A DNA stretch of 64,000 nt from Barnesiella propionica (GCF_025567045.1 NZ_JAOQJK010000001.1:323498-387497), one strand, 5' to 3'. Counted from the first letter of the stretch, positions 27,855 to 37,195 are shown. Notes: generated by a model from the sequence alone, not told the origin. A program made the numbers and translations.

Positions 27855-29597
27855 CTATACATTTACTTTCCAATTACAGGATTTTTCTTGAATATCCCAT
27901 AAATGAGCATATAATCCCTCATCTTTTAATAATTGTTCATGTGTCCCTTGTTCTATAATATTTCCACCATCTAAAACAATAATTTTATCAGCATCACTTA
28001 TTGTTTTTAGTTTATGCGCTATAACTATAACAGTTCTACCTTGTATTAAAGAATTGATTGCATACTGTATTTCCACTTCATTTTCTGGATCTAAAGAAGC
28101 TGTTGCTTCATCTAATAAAATTACAGGAGCATCTTTTAATATAGCACGTGCAATTGAGATTCTCTGTTTTTCTCCTCCAGATAAGGTACATCCACCTTCA
28201 CCTATCATTGTATCATATCCTTGAGGTAAATGTATTATAAAATCATGACATTGAGCTTTTTTAGCCGCCTCTATTATCTCATTATCTGTAGCATTCTCTT
28301 TACCAAATCGAATATTATTCTTTATGGTATCCTGAAATAAATATACGTCCTGAAATACCATTGAAATGCGTTGCATAAGTTTCTCAGGATCAATCTCTCG
28401 TATATTTTTGTTACCTAATAATATTACACCTTTATCAGGATCATAAAACCGAGCGCAAAGTTTCATCAATGTACTTTTTCCACTTCCAGAAGGCCCAACT
28501 ATAGCAGTTAAAGAACCTTGTTTCATTGTAACACTTATATCATGTAGGATATATTTATCATTATACCCAAAAGATACATTTCTAAATATAATATCTCCTT
28601 GTTCCGGAGCATCTTGTGTTCCTGACATTTCTGGTTCATTTAGTAAATTCAAAATACGTTCACCTGCAATAGAATAATAACGGAATTCTGCAAGATTGAT
28701 TAGTGCTAATGTTAGTGGGTCAAAAACTCTGGAGCCAACGATAAGGAACATCACAAAAATAGCAACAGAAAGTTTTCCTCCAATTAAAAGGTATGTACCA
28801 CATAATATCATCAAAGTAAGTCCCATACGAAGAAGGGTTACAGACAACATGACAATAGGTCCAATCAGAGCTTCTGTTTTGATATTCGCACGTTTGAGAT
28901 CATTAAATGCTTCCTGTAAACGGATGAACTTTATTCCAGTCATATTATATGCTTTGATAACACGTATACCTTGTAAATATTCTTCCATTCTGCTACTGGC
29001 ACGTATTTTAGCCAGAATTTGAGTTTGCCCTAGTTTCTTTTGAATACTAGAAGTGAAAATAAGTATTAAAAAAGAAATAGGAAGGGATAAAAACATAGCA
29101 ATAGACATCTGCCAATCTACGAACAATAAACCTAAAAAAGCAAAAATAGGCATGACCAGTGCACCAAGCAATTGAGGAAGATGGTGCGACATCCCTTGTT
29201 CTGTCATAGCAAAATCAGTTATTAACATGGAAGATAATTCTCCAGAATCTTTTTTATAAAGAAAACCTAATGACAACTTGCGTAAATGTTCGGCTAAAGC
29301 AATACGACCTTCTGCACTAATATTGTATGCTTCCCGGAAATTTGCATTATAGGATTTCTTTTCTCCAAAAATCATAAAAATTATGTATACAAACATTATC
29401 ACAATCAGCCCCCATAATTTAGATATGTTTAGAGGAGTTCCAGTTCCATCAAAAGCTTTAAAAAGGGTATTTATAACTTCTATTGAAAGACAAAAGGGAA
29501 CTATATTTATAAAGTTTGCAAGCATTGTATACCCCACAGGCTTGTATAAACGTTTGGTTTGTCCTATAGTAATATGTTTTATAGCCTTTGTAATCAT
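27855..29597 (-). CDS. ABC half-transporter, YbtQ/IrtB-like (metallophore-type)
   Basis: This 580-aa protein has an exporter-type transmembrane domain (six helices, residues ~1-310) fused to a nucleotide-binding domain: Walker A 'GPSGSGKSTLMKL' (~368), signature 'CTLSGGEKQRISIARA' (~468), Walker B 'VILLDEATASLD' (~491). Siderophore-linked members of this architecture (YbtP/YbtQ, IrtA/IrtB) import the metal chelate despite their exporter fold. It starts 6 bp after the preceding half-transporter, so the two likely form a heterodimer. Both proteins end in a similar 'NWK-x-N' tail, suggesting origin by duplication. It is the last gene of the operon. Confidence 0.85.
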   Translation of the reverse strand: MITKAIKHITIGQTKRLYKPVGYTMLANFINIVPFCLSIEVINTLFKAFDGTGTPLNISKLWGLIVIMFVYIIFMIFGEKKSYNANFREAYNISAEGRIALAEHLRKLSLGFLYKKDSGELSSMLITDFAMTEQGMSHHLPQLLGALVMPIFAFLGLLFVDWQMSIAMFLSLPISFLILIFTSSIQKKLGQTQILAKIRASSRMEEYLQGIRVIKAYNMTGIKFIRLQEAFNDLKRANIKTEALIGPIVMLSVTLLRMGLTLMILCGTYLLIGGKLSVAIFVMFLIVGSRVFDPLTLALINLAEFRYYSIAGERILNLLNEPEMSGTQDAPEQGDIIFRNVSFGYNDKYILHDISVTMKQGSLTAIVGPSGSGKSTLMKLCARFYDPDKGVILLGNKNIREIDPEKLMQRISMVFQDVYLFQDTIKNNIRFGKENATDNEIIEAAKKAQCHDFIIHLPQGYDTMIGEGGCTLSGGEKQRISIARAILKDAPVILLDEATASLDPENEVEIQYAINSLIQGRTVIVIAHKLKTISDADKIIVLDGGNIIEQGTHEQLLKDEGLYAHLWDIQEKSCNWKVNV

Positions 29598-29603
29598 ATT
29601 ATT

Positions 29604-31400
29604 TCATTTTTTTAGATTTAACTTCCAGTTATGTGCATTTATATAAGCATTCCACATATTTTTATATATGCCTGTAGTAACATGAAGTTCGTCATGTCTT
29701 CCTTTTTGAACTAAACATCCTTCCTTAAAAACAAGAATTTGATGAGCAGAGGTGATAGAAGACAATCTATGAGCTATGATAATAACAGTTTTACCTTTTA
29801 TTAACTTTTGTAAGGCCTGTTGTATTTTATATTCATTTTCTGGGTCAGCAAAAGCTGTTGCTTCATCTAATACTAAAATAGGAGAATTTCGTAAAATAGC
29901 CCTAGCTATACAAATTCGTTGTGCCTCTCCTCCAGAAAGAAAAACGCCTCTCTCTCCGACAATCGTATCATATCCTTTAGGAAGACTTCGAATAAAATCA
30001 TCACATTGGGCAGCTTGAGCAGCTTGTATAACATCCGATAAACTAGCTTGAGTATTTCCTGCTGTAATATTGGCATATATGGTATCATTGAAAAGAAACG
30101 TATCTTGGAATACAAAAGACACGATCTCCAATAATTGGGGTGAGGAAATATTTTTTATGTTTATTCCCCCTATTAAAATCTCTCCAGAGGAAACATCCCA
30201 AAAGCGAGGAATGAGATTGGCTATTGTTGACTTCCCTGACCCAGAAGGTCCAACCAGAGCTGTTACTTCACCTTGTCGAGCGATAAAAGAGATATCCTTC
30301 AGCGCTTCTGTCTTTGTCATATTTTCTCTATCTTCGTAAGCAAAACTTACATTTCTGAATTCAATATCATACGTCTGAGGTATTTGAGGAACAACTGGTT
30401 CACATAGTTTTTTTTCCTCAAATATTTTGTCTATACGTTTTACTCCTTCATTAATTTCTACAGTTCCTGAAGCTAAAAATGCGAGTTTATATACAGGGGA
30501 AGCTACTCCGGGCCCCATCACGATGAAAAAAAGATAAATTGCAGCTAATGAGATGTTTTTAGGATCAGAGGTCATTATTAATATTCCTACAGGAAGAATA
30601 AACGTGACTATTGAATTCAACAGAATAATAAATGCAATTATACCATTTTGATAGTTATTACAGCATTTTAAAGCAAATGTTTTATACGCTTCGATTTCGG
30701 CATTGAACTGCCGAAAAGAACGTATACTTTGTCCAAATATCTTTATAATTGGCATACCTCTCACATATTGAACAGCTGAAGCACTCATGCGTTCTTGGAC
30801 ATCAAAATAGATTTTCGTAAGTGCAGTAGCTCTTTTCCCTACAAAATTAGAAAATTGCATTCCTATACTTAAAAGTATGCATAATAGAGCGGTGAATGCC
30901 ATCCAACCATTTAAAGAAAAAAAGATAATAAACATAAAAGTTATGGTTGCAAACACATTCACCAAATCGGGAATAGTGTGAGCTATAAAATGCTCTATTT
31001 TTTCGACATTTTGTTCCATGATTTTCTTTATACAACCGATAGATGTCGAATTTAAATATCCCAAAGACAACTGACCTATATGCTCTGAAAGTTTTATTTT
31101 TAACCCATATAAAATACGAAAGGCGGCTATGTGAGATAACATTAATCCCGCATACAAAAATAGTACACCCACAATCAAAGCAATAAAAGCAAGCCACCCC
31201 CAACTGATCATTAGCTCAGAATCTATCGTAGATAAATCAGAAGCATGAACAAGCAATTCCTTTAATATTTCATATATAGACCAAAATGGTATAAGTATAC
31301 ATAATGCACTTATAGCGGAAAATAACCCGGAGAAAAGCAATAAACTTTTTTTTTCTCCCGCAATTTCCAGTAACCTAGATAATCCTTCTTTTTTCTTCAT
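29604..31400 (-). CDS. ABC half-transporter, YbtP/IrtA-like (partner)
   Basis: This 598-aa protein has six membrane helices (~20-320) plus an NBD with Walker A 'GPSGSGKSTIANL' (~380), signature 'VFLSGGEAQRICIARA' (~480) and Walker B 'ILVLDEATAFAD' (~504); the residue after the first Asp of the D-loop differs from the partner ('AFAD' versus 'ASLD'), hinting at asymmetric ATP sites. It lies 7 bp after the methyltransferase-like membrane protein and 6 bp before its partner. The context (NRPS, TonB receptor, XusB-like lipoprotein) points to uptake or export of the cluster's product. Confidence 0.85.
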   Translation of the reverse strand: MKKKEGLSRLLEIAGEKKSLLLFSGLFSAISALCILIPFWSIYEILKELLVHASDLSTIDSELMISWGWLAFIALIVGVLFLYAGLMLSHIAAFRILYGLKIKLSEHIGQLSLGYLNSTSIGCIKKIMEQNVEKIEHFIAHTIPDLVNVFATITFMFIIFFSLNGWMAFTALLCILLSIGMQFSNFVGKRATALTKIYFDVQERMSASAVQYVRGMPIIKIFGQSIRSFRQFNAEIEAYKTFALKCCNNYQNGIIAFIILLNSIVTFILPVGILIMTSDPKNISLAAIYLFFIVMGPGVASPVYKLAFLASGTVEINEGVKRIDKIFEEKKLCEPVVPQIPQTYDIEFRNVSFAYEDRENMTKTEALKDISFIARQGEVTALVGPSGSGKSTIANLIPRFWDVSSGEILIGGINIKNISSPQLLEIVSFVFQDTFLFNDTIYANITAGNTQASLSDVIQAAQAAQCDDFIRSLPKGYDTIVGERGVFLSGGEAQRICIARAILRNSPILVLDEATAFADPENEYKIQQALQKLIKGKTVIIIAHRLSSITSAHQILVFKEGCLVQKGRHDELHVTTGIYKNMWNAYINAHNWKLNLKK

Positions 31401-31407
31401 TATTTAT

Positions 31408-32103
31408 TTAAATATATATTGTCGTAGTTAGACAAATATTTGTCACAATAATTACCAAGTAAAAAATAGCAAACAGCCATAATTCCTGATTCATATAAGC
31501 TGGAGTTTTTTTAGCATATTCTTCATATTCTTTCTTGAAATGTATACATAATGAATATTTATTTTCTATATATACAATTACAAGATTAATACATATATAA
31601 ATTATATATAAACATAATGTATGTATGGCTCCAAGCAGAAGAATAAAACTTAAATGACAAAATAGATCTCCCATTATCATCGGATTTCTCACTTTTTTAT
31701 AGGGACCTTCCGTTATTAACTTTGAAGGATGCAAAAACCTATCTTTGGTTGCTTGCAGATTACAATTTACCACTTTAGTACCCCAAACAGACATAAAATA
31801 TCCAATTAATGCAATAAGGATAATATTGTAAAGAACATTTTCCAACAGTATTACTTTTATGTCAAACAAAGAAAAAATGTTTAGTTTGAAGCGAGGTTGA
31901 TTTAAGAAGGGCATAATATACCAAAGAATAGATATAAAAAAGCCCGAATAATACATTAATGTATATCTATTATTGCAAGATAAATCTAGTGTTTTAGACA
32001 TATATTTACGATTCCCAACCTTAAATGCTATATAATAAGGAATCAACCAAAGAAATGAAATTATGGCCAAAATAATTTGGGTGGCCCAGCTAAAATAAAT
32101 CAT
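31408..32103 (-). CDS. Membrane methyltransferase, isoprenylcysteine/phospholipid methyltransferase-like (copy 2)
   Basis: This 231-aa protein has about six membrane helices. The C-terminal half holds the ICMT/PEMT-type SAM-binding region: 'LITEGPYKKVRNPMIMGDL' (residues 129-147) and, further on, 'EYEEYAKKTPAY' (~212). This matches the family's 'GPY-x2-RHP-x-Y-x-G' and 'E-x4-Y' motifs, although the usual His of RHP is Asn here. It overlaps its paralogue by 4 bp (ATGA). It probably methylates a hydrophobic, membrane-associated substrate, conceivably the lipidic NRPS product; that is inference. Confidence 0.7.
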   Translation of the reverse strand: MIYFSWATQIILAIISFLWLIPYYIAFKVGNRKYMSKTLDLSCNNRYTLMYYSGFFISILWYIMPFLNQPRFKLNIFSLFDIKVILLENVLYNIILIALIGYFMSVWGTKVVNCNLQATKDRFLHPSKLITEGPYKKVRNPMIMGDLFCHLSFILLLGAIHTLCLYIIYICINLVIVYIENKYSLCIHFKKEYEEYAKKTPAYMNQELWLFAIFYLVIIVTNICLTTTIYI

Positions 32104-32777
32104 ATTATTTTTGTATAATTTAAAAAATTACAAATAACCAACAATGCCATAAATAAAACTATAAATAATAGTTTTTGATCAAGGAGAACAGGGGTTTTCT
32201 TTCTATAAACTATAAGTTCTGATTTATAATATGGTTCTAAAGAATACTTAACCTGTATTTTTATCATAAAGAGATCTATAAATACATATATAGGGAATAA
32301 AATGCAAGTGTAGATTCCACCTGTTAATAACACCAAAGAAAAATGTCCTAATATATCCCCTATGATCATTGGATGTTGAACTCTTGCATATATTCCTTCT
32401 GTTAACAATTTACTTGGGGCATAAAATGCACTTTTAGTAGCTTCAATATTTTGAGAAACAGACTTTTTACCCCAAATGCCAAAGAAATATACAAACAACA
32501 GAAAAGAAACTGGAATATACAAAACATTAAAAAAAACAAATTCGCCATTTAACCAGTCATATATTCCATGCATCCTTGGTTGCTCTATAAAGGGTAATAC
32601 ATACCATATGAGTGCTGGATAAGTGCTCATAAAATATAACTTTTCCGGAAGCTTTGATTGTTTTTTTAATTGAGAATTATGTTTTTTGTAACCTAGTAGA
32701 AATGCGTAATAATAAACAATTAATCCACTTAATGAGATCAAACTAATTACTATGTGAATTATCAACTTTGTATTCAT
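32100..32777 (-). CDS. Membrane methyltransferase, isoprenylcysteine/phospholipid methyltransferase-like (copy 1)
   Basis: This 225-aa paralogue of the following gene has the same helix layout, shared blocks ('WYVLPFIEQPR' versus 'WYIMPFLNQPR'), and the motif 'LLTEGIYARVQHPMIIGDI' (residues ~124-142), retaining His at the RHP position. 'YKSELIVYRKKTPV' ends the cofactor region. It overlaps the CmoA-like gene and its paralogue by 4 bp each, so all three are translationally coupled. Two diverged copies suggest a heteromeric enzyme or two successive methylations. Confidence 0.7.
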   Translation of the reverse strand: MNTKLIIHIVISLISLSGLIVYYYAFLLGYKKHNSQLKKQSKLPEKLYFMSTYPALIWYVLPFIEQPRMHGIYDWLNGEFVFFNVLYIPVSFLLFVYFFGIWGKKSVSQNIEATKSAFYAPSKLLTEGIYARVQHPMIIGDILGHFSLVLLTGGIYTCILFPIYVFIDLFMIKIQVKYSLEPYYKSELIVYRKKTPVLLDQKLLFIVLFMALLVICNFLNYTKII

Positions 32778-33568
32778 TGCTGTATTTTATTATTTTTATC
32801 TGTATTTAAATAAGTATTTTCTTCTATATCATTTTTCGAAGGCATTTTTACAGCTATAATTCCTGCAAAATTGTGCCATTTAATGAAAGTATCCATACAT
32901 TGAAAACCGACATCAGATAGTAGACTCAAATTCTCTGTAAGACTCAATGGAATCAAAACGCCTCTCAAACTTTGAGCCTTTTTTATAACTTGTTGTTCAT
33001 TCAAACCATTTTCTTGCTTAAAATCCCAATACAAGTCATTCCATATATCCTCAAACAGTGAATTTTCCGCCCTTATTTTCTCTACAAATATAAAAGCTCC
33101 ACCTTCTACTAATCCATTATATATCCGTTGTAAGACTTTTTTTCTTTTCCATAAAGGTAAAAACTGTAACGTATACAATGATAAAACTAAATCTATATTA
33201 GCAAATTCATTTATTTCCTCTATATGTTGTTGTAGAAATTGAACTAATTCGCTACTACATTTTTTTCTTGCAATCTCTATCATTGGTAAACTTTCTTCGA
33301 CTCCGATGAATCTCACATTCTTTTTTCTTGAATGCTTTTGTAATAAAAGAGAAATGGTTTCTCCTGTAGAGGAACCTAAATCATATACAACACTATTGTC
33401 TCTAATAAACCATTCACTTATTTCGATAACAGCCTTTTGTACTTCCTCGTACAATGGGACACTTTTTCTTACATGAGTGTCGAAATGTTGTGATACTTGT
33501 TCATCAAATTTCCATTCTCCTGGAATTGATGTTATCAAATCATCGACTAGCCCTTCTTTATTTCTCAT
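32774..33568 (-). CDS. CmoA-like class I methyltransferase lacking the Cx-SAM arginine
   Basis: This 264-aa SAM-binding enzyme aligns by eye with E. coli CmoA over its whole length. The N-terminal 'GEWKFDEQVSQHF' corresponds to GDWTFDERVAEVF. Motif I is 'VYDLGSSTGET' (61-71). 'YTLQFLPLWKRKKVLQRIYN' (132-151), 'WDFKQENG' (181-188) and the late 'KWHNFAGIIAVK' also match. CmoA makes carboxy-SAM for tRNA modification and needs Arg199; here the aligned residue is Ala198. It is therefore more likely a plain SAM methyltransferase recruited for tailoring. It overlaps both neighbours. A second tRNA-modifying CmoA is not expected inside a biosynthetic operon. Confidence 0.75.
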   Translation of the reverse strand: MRNKEGLVDDLITSIPGEWKFDEQVSQHFDTHVRKSVPLYEEVQKAVIEISEWFIRDNSVVYDLGSSTGETISLLLQKHSRKKNVRFIGVEESLPMIEIARKKCSSELVQFLQQHIEEINEFANIDLVLSLYTLQFLPLWKRKKVLQRIYNGLVEGGAFIFVEKIRAENSLFEDIWNDLYWDFKQENGLNEQQVIKKAQSLRGVLIPLSLTENLSLLSDVGFQCMDTFIKWHNFAGIIAVKMPSKNDIEENTYLNTDKNNKIQQ

Positions 33569-34364
33569 ATATCCTCCTTTTAAATATATAATTAATTCCT
33601 ACAATATTTAAAATCTCAACTAATACTACATATAAAATAAATAGAGGTTTATACAACTCACTAAAGTTTCCCCACACAAAGAAACCTAAGAAATAAAGAA
33701 AAGAGAAAATGAGAATCGCTTTAGATAAATTCATAAAAAAAAGAATCCTATTACTGATATAATATATAATAATAGAAGAGAAAGCAGTAAAACCACTTAT
33801 CATTCCAAATGTATATTTATCATAAGGTGAAACTGTAGAATAAGAAATATTGAACATTATTTTCCAAGTCTGTTCGGGGACTAAAATATTTACAATGTTC
33901 AATAGCAATACTCCTGCCTGCACTTGGAATAAACAACTTAAAACGGGAAGTTTTTGTTTCTTTGGTGCTATACCATTAATACTATGATTTAAATAAAATA
34001 TGAAACTTCCAATTATAAGCCAAATAAAAGGTTCATAATCTGATGATATATGTACAATCCCTGTTTGAAGTTTTAGCAAGTACATAAAACCACCCATAAA
34101 TGCGACTAAGAAAGAACAGAAGCTAATAAGTCCTTTATATTTTTCGATATTTCTAAGAAAGAGAAAATAAATACAGAAAAAACCGAAGAACAAACATTCT
34201 TCTCGAAACAAGACAATTGTCAAGTCTGATGGTATATCATGGATTCCCATGTAAGAGTGAATTACATCCCATGAGAAAAATATCCAGGGAAAACCAGTGA
34301 AACATGCTATGGCACATAACCACAACATACACACAAGAATTTTCTTTTTAATTTTTATGTTCAT
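33558..34364 (-). CDS. Multi-span membrane protein of unknown function (cluster)
   Basis: I recognise no family for this 268-aa protein. About eight hydrophobic helices are visible (e.g. 'FLVAFMGGFMYLL', 'FIWLIIGSFIFYLNH', 'LFILYVVLVEILNIVGI'). There are no transporter or catalytic motifs. It overlaps the oxidoreductase gene upstream by 17 bp and the methyltransferase gene downstream by 11 bp, so it is an integral part of the operon. Possible roles are membrane anchoring of tailoring enzymes, product export or self-protection; none is shown by sequence. Confidence 0.65.
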   Translation of the reverse strand: MNIKIKKKILVCMLWLCAIACFTGFPWIFFSWDVIHSYMGIHDIPSDLTIVLFREECLFFGFFCIYFLFLRNIEKYKGLISFCSFLVAFMGGFMYLLKLQTGIVHISSDYEPFIWLIIGSFIFYLNHSINGIAPKKQKLPVLSCLFQVQAGVLLLNIVNILVPEQTWKIMFNISYSTVSPYDKYTFGMISGFTAFSSIIIYYISNRILFFMNLSKAILIFSFLYFLGFFVWGNFSELYKPLFILYVVLVEILNIVGINYIFKRRIYEK

Positions 34365-35457
34365 AATATGAATATTTTATTCCGTAAAAGTCTAAATCCG
34401 ACATAAAAGATTGGCAATTCAAAGAGTCACAAAGACAATTTAATCCTATTTTTGTTTTACCTTCTAAAATGTATTGAGTAGTAATAACAGCAGGTAATGC
34501 AGTATATAATAAATTATTTTTTGTATATAAATAGTAAAAGGTATCTATCTTTCTTTCTGGCTCTATTTTAGAAACTTGACAAATTACACTTCCCCACTTA
34601 TTCTCTTTCTTAACGAGACGTTGATAATCATCTTGCAACATAAGTGTTGCTTTATTTAAATTATGTTTATAAAAGATCTTTATAAACATAAACTTCCCCA
34701 TTGAGATATAGTCATTTAGCATAATGAATGTTGATATCTTTCTTATTTGTTTTAAAGAAGTAGCCAATTGAGTTAATTGTTCGTCAAATGATGGCATACA
34801 TATTTTTTTATGTCCAATGAAAGGAAAAAATTTGTGATGTGTATATCGAAAAGGAGACACCTGTATTTCCTTTCCATGAGAATAAACATAGGAACGTGTT
34901 TTTCCCATAGATGATGCTGCCAGATCATAAGTTGAACTATATGACCAATTATCAACAGCACCATAATAGATATTAAAATTAGTATTTTCTGGGCTGTTTA
35001 AATGAGTCTCTATAATAGTTTTAGAAAATACGCCTGAAATACCAGGCATCCAACCAACACCTATAATAAAGCAAAGTTTCTGAGCTTCAATGCTTTTTTC
35101 ATATGGTTTTAATAAATCACGCAAAATGCCATATCCTCCTATATCGATGTAGTGGCAATTATTTCTTAATGCATGTAAGGCAATCTTGTCATTTATTTTA
35201 AATGAAGGTCCAACAGCATTAATAACCAACAAACATTGAGAACAAAAATTATCCAATTCTACATCATTGTTATAGTTCATTTGGTTATACTTAAGTCGCT
35301 CACTATTATAAAATGTAGACATAGATATTTCTTTTATGGATCTCCTACCACCAATTAAAACATGGAAGTGAGTTTGTAGTTGTAATAAATATTTAACTAT
35401 AATAGAACCAATTGTTCCAGTTCCACCTATTATTCCTATATATTTATTATAAACCAT
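34348..35457 (-). CDS. Saccharopine-dehydrogenase-like oxidoreductase (copy 2)
   Basis: This 369-aa protein has an N-terminal NAD(P)-binding Rossmann motif 'IGIIGGTGTIGSIIVKYLL' (residues 7-25), followed by the pattern of the saccharopine dehydrogenase NADP-binding family ('LVINAVGPSF', 'CHYIDIGGYG', 'IIGVGWMPGISGVFS'). The latter is equivalent to the family's 'AGxxPGL' region. Such enzymes reduce imines or form C-N bonds. It starts 4 bp after its paralogue, and both lie in the NRPS operon, so reduction of a product intermediate is the likely role. Confidence 0.75.
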   Translation of the reverse strand: MVYNKYIGIIGGTGTIGSIIVKYLLQLQTHFHVLIGGRRSIKEISMSTFYNSERLKYNQMNYNNDVELDNFCSQCLLVINAVGPSFKINDKIALHALRNNCHYIDIGGYGILRDLLKPYEKSIEAQKLCFIIGVGWMPGISGVFSKTIIETHLNSPENTNFNIYYGAVDNWSYSSTYDLAASSMGKTRSYVYSHGKEIQVSPFRYTHHKFFPFIGHKKICMPSFDEQLTQLATSLKQIRKISTFIMLNDYISMGKFMFIKIFYKHNLNKATLMLQDDYQRLVKKENKWGSVICQVSKIEPERKIDTFYYLYTKNNLLYTALPAVITTQYILEGKTKIGLNCLCDSLNCQSFMSDLDFYGIKYSYYEHKN

Positions 35458-35461
35458 AATA

Positions 35462-36544
35462 CTATTCCTCTATAGATATATTTATGTTGTTGTTTTTTAA
35501 TATTTCGTTTAACATGTGCAGATTGATATTTATGTCTTCAAAAGTAAAGATGCCAGGCATAATTGGTATACATCCTTTTATTATCGAGAGCACAATTACC
35601 GCACAAAATACTCCTGTTAATCTAAATGAGGAATCTGAGTGCAATAAACATTTTACAATAGAATTTTGATTTCTTACATAAGTACATACTATCACAGATT
35701 TCTCGTTTTTCTCATTTTTCTCCAATTGCCCCTGTTGTTTATTGACCATTTTACAAATCAATTTTCTAATAAAAGAGCTCTTTCTTAGTAAGGGAACTAT
35801 GCCCATAGGAAGATTTTGCAGATGAAAAGCACAATCAAAATTTTGTAGTTCTTCAAATCGACTAGCTCGTTGTATAGTCCTTATTTCAGGACTAGAAAAG
35901 AATATTAATGGCATATTGGAATGAAAACGATCAAAAGTAAAAGTTCTATCTGAATGATATTTAGTTGGTTTTATTCTTCGGATTTCCCTTTCTGAAAGGA
36001 GCATCAGGTCATCTTTAAAACCCTCAAACATATTGATTATTGAAGCTGTTCCAGAAACAACACCTGCTCCAAAATAGATTCTCAATTCGGCTTCTAAAAC
36101 AGTTTTTTTTAATTGTTCTGCAGCATATTCTAGCATGAAAGTTGTCAACCCTGGACATAATCCCATTCCTGTAAAAATTGTTCCCCGAAAATTTGTTATG
36201 TTCTCATTTTTTATTTCTAGTACACGTCCACTATGTCCATAGTCATCATTAATATCAACACATATTACGTGATTTCTTAAACAAATTGTATAAATATCTG
36301 TTCCTACACATGAAAAAGGACCAAGTGCCAAAATTATAATATCAAATTGTTTAATAACAGATTCTATATTTTGGGTATCATGTATGTCCATTTTTATGAA
36401 CTTTACTTTCTTCTCTGATATCTTATGAATACCTCTTGATGCTATAAATAATTCACAAATATCATGATAATGTAGCAAGTAATCTGTAATAAATTGTCCC
36501 GCAATCCCTGTGCCACCAATTACTAAAACTTTCTTTTTAGACAT
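35462..36544 (-). CDS. Saccharopine-dehydrogenase-like oxidoreductase (copy 1)
   Basis: This 360-aa protein has a Rossmann motif 'VLVIGGTGIAGQFITDYLL' (residues 6-24), 'IIILALGPFSCVG' near 90, 'CVDINDDYGHSG' near 113 and 'FTGMGLCPGLTTFML' near 144. This is the same plan as the following gene, but at low overall identity. It overlaps the upstream membrane-protein gene by 22 bp. A diverged tandem pair suggests either a heterodimer or two successive reductions. Thiazoline/imine reductases of siderophore pathways belong to a different family, so exact chemistry cannot be read off. Confidence 0.75.
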   Translation of the reverse strand: MSKKKVLVIGGTGIAGQFITDYLLHYHDICELFIASRGIHKISEKKVKFIKMDIHDTQNIESVIKQFDIIILALGPFSCVGTDIYTICLRNHVICVDINDDYGHSGRVLEIKNENITNFRGTIFTGMGLCPGLTTFMLEYAAEQLKKTVLEAELRIYFGAGVVSGTASIINMFEGFKDDLMLLSEREIRRIKPTKYHSDRTFTFDRFHSNMPLIFFSSPEIRTIQRASRFEELQNFDCAFHLQNLPMGIVPLLRKSSFIRKLICKMVNKQQGQLEKNEKNEKSVIVCTYVRNQNSIVKCLLHSDSSFRLTGVFCAVIVLSIIKGCIPIMPGIFTFEDININLHMLNEILKNNNINISIEE

Positions 36545-37182
36545 AAATTTCTATCTTTTTTTAAGCTTATCCAACAAATTATATAATACAGAGTGATCCC
36601 CAAACTAAAAATGCCTGGTAGTAAGCATTCGGTCTTGGGAATTATCCAAGTGACAATAGATAAAATAATTGTTAGTATAACAGGGTTCACAACTATAGAC
36701 CATCGAGGAACTATAGCTTTGGATGAAAAGTTACTAAATCCAACAATCAGCCAGGTCACTGGAAGTAGAATAAACATAAAGGGGAAAAAAGGTATATTAG
36801 ATCCTGTTAATAATTGCCAATCTATATTTGTTTGCATTATCATTTTTGATGTACCAATACTATATATTATGGCATAGCTGTAATGATAAAACCCCAACAT
36901 CAATAAAGAATAAGATATACAGAATGTATTAATAAGCGCAAGCTTTTTATTAACTTTACACATTGTTGTGTATATGAAGTATGTCCCTAATATCCAAAAA
37001 GGAAAAGTAAAAATACATCCAAAAGATGATAAATTTAAAATAGTTTCTTCTAAAGAAAGTAGTCTTGAAACAAAATAATCTGTTTCAACAGTTTTCATCT
37101 GTACTAGATAGTCGCAGGTTGTGATAAATAAACCTGAGATTACACTTATAATGATTATACAGTCATAATTACGATTGTTCAT
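36523..37182 (-). CDS. Six-helix membrane protein of unknown function (cluster)
   Basis: I cannot place this 219-aa protein in a family. About six hydrophobic helices are visible ('CIIIISVISGLFITTCDYLV', 'FPFMFILLPVTWLIVGF', 'PGIFSLGITLYYIICWI'). It is the first gene after the strong hairpin at 37196-37233 and thus the first of the downstream half of the cluster; it overlaps the next gene by 22 bp. No separate promoter fits in the ~18 bp between hairpin and start codon, so expression probably depends on read-through. Confidence 0.65.
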   Translation of the reverse strand: MNNRNYDCIIIISVISGLFITTCDYLVQMKTVETDYFVSRLLSLEETILNLSSFGCIFTFPFWILGTYFIYTTMCKVNKKLALINTFCISYSLLMLGFYHYSYAIIYSIGTSKMIMQTNIDWQLLTGSNIPFFPFMFILLPVTWLIVGFSNFSSKAIVPRWSIVVNPVILTIILSIVTWIIPKTECLLPGIFSLGITLYYIICWISLKKDRNLCLKRKF

Positions 37183-37195
37183 TCCATAAAAATTA

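Noticed and set aside
27855..31400. ABC pair as an antibiotic exporter only
   Set aside because: The fold is exporter-type, so export remains possible, but the paired half-transporter layout next to a TonB receptor and XusB-like lipoprotein fits YbtPQ/IrtAB-type uptake better. Direction is left open.
32774..33568. True CmoA for tRNA wobble modification
   Set aside because: The key Arg199 equivalent is Ala, there is no CmoB neighbour, and the gene is translationally coupled to biosynthetic genes.
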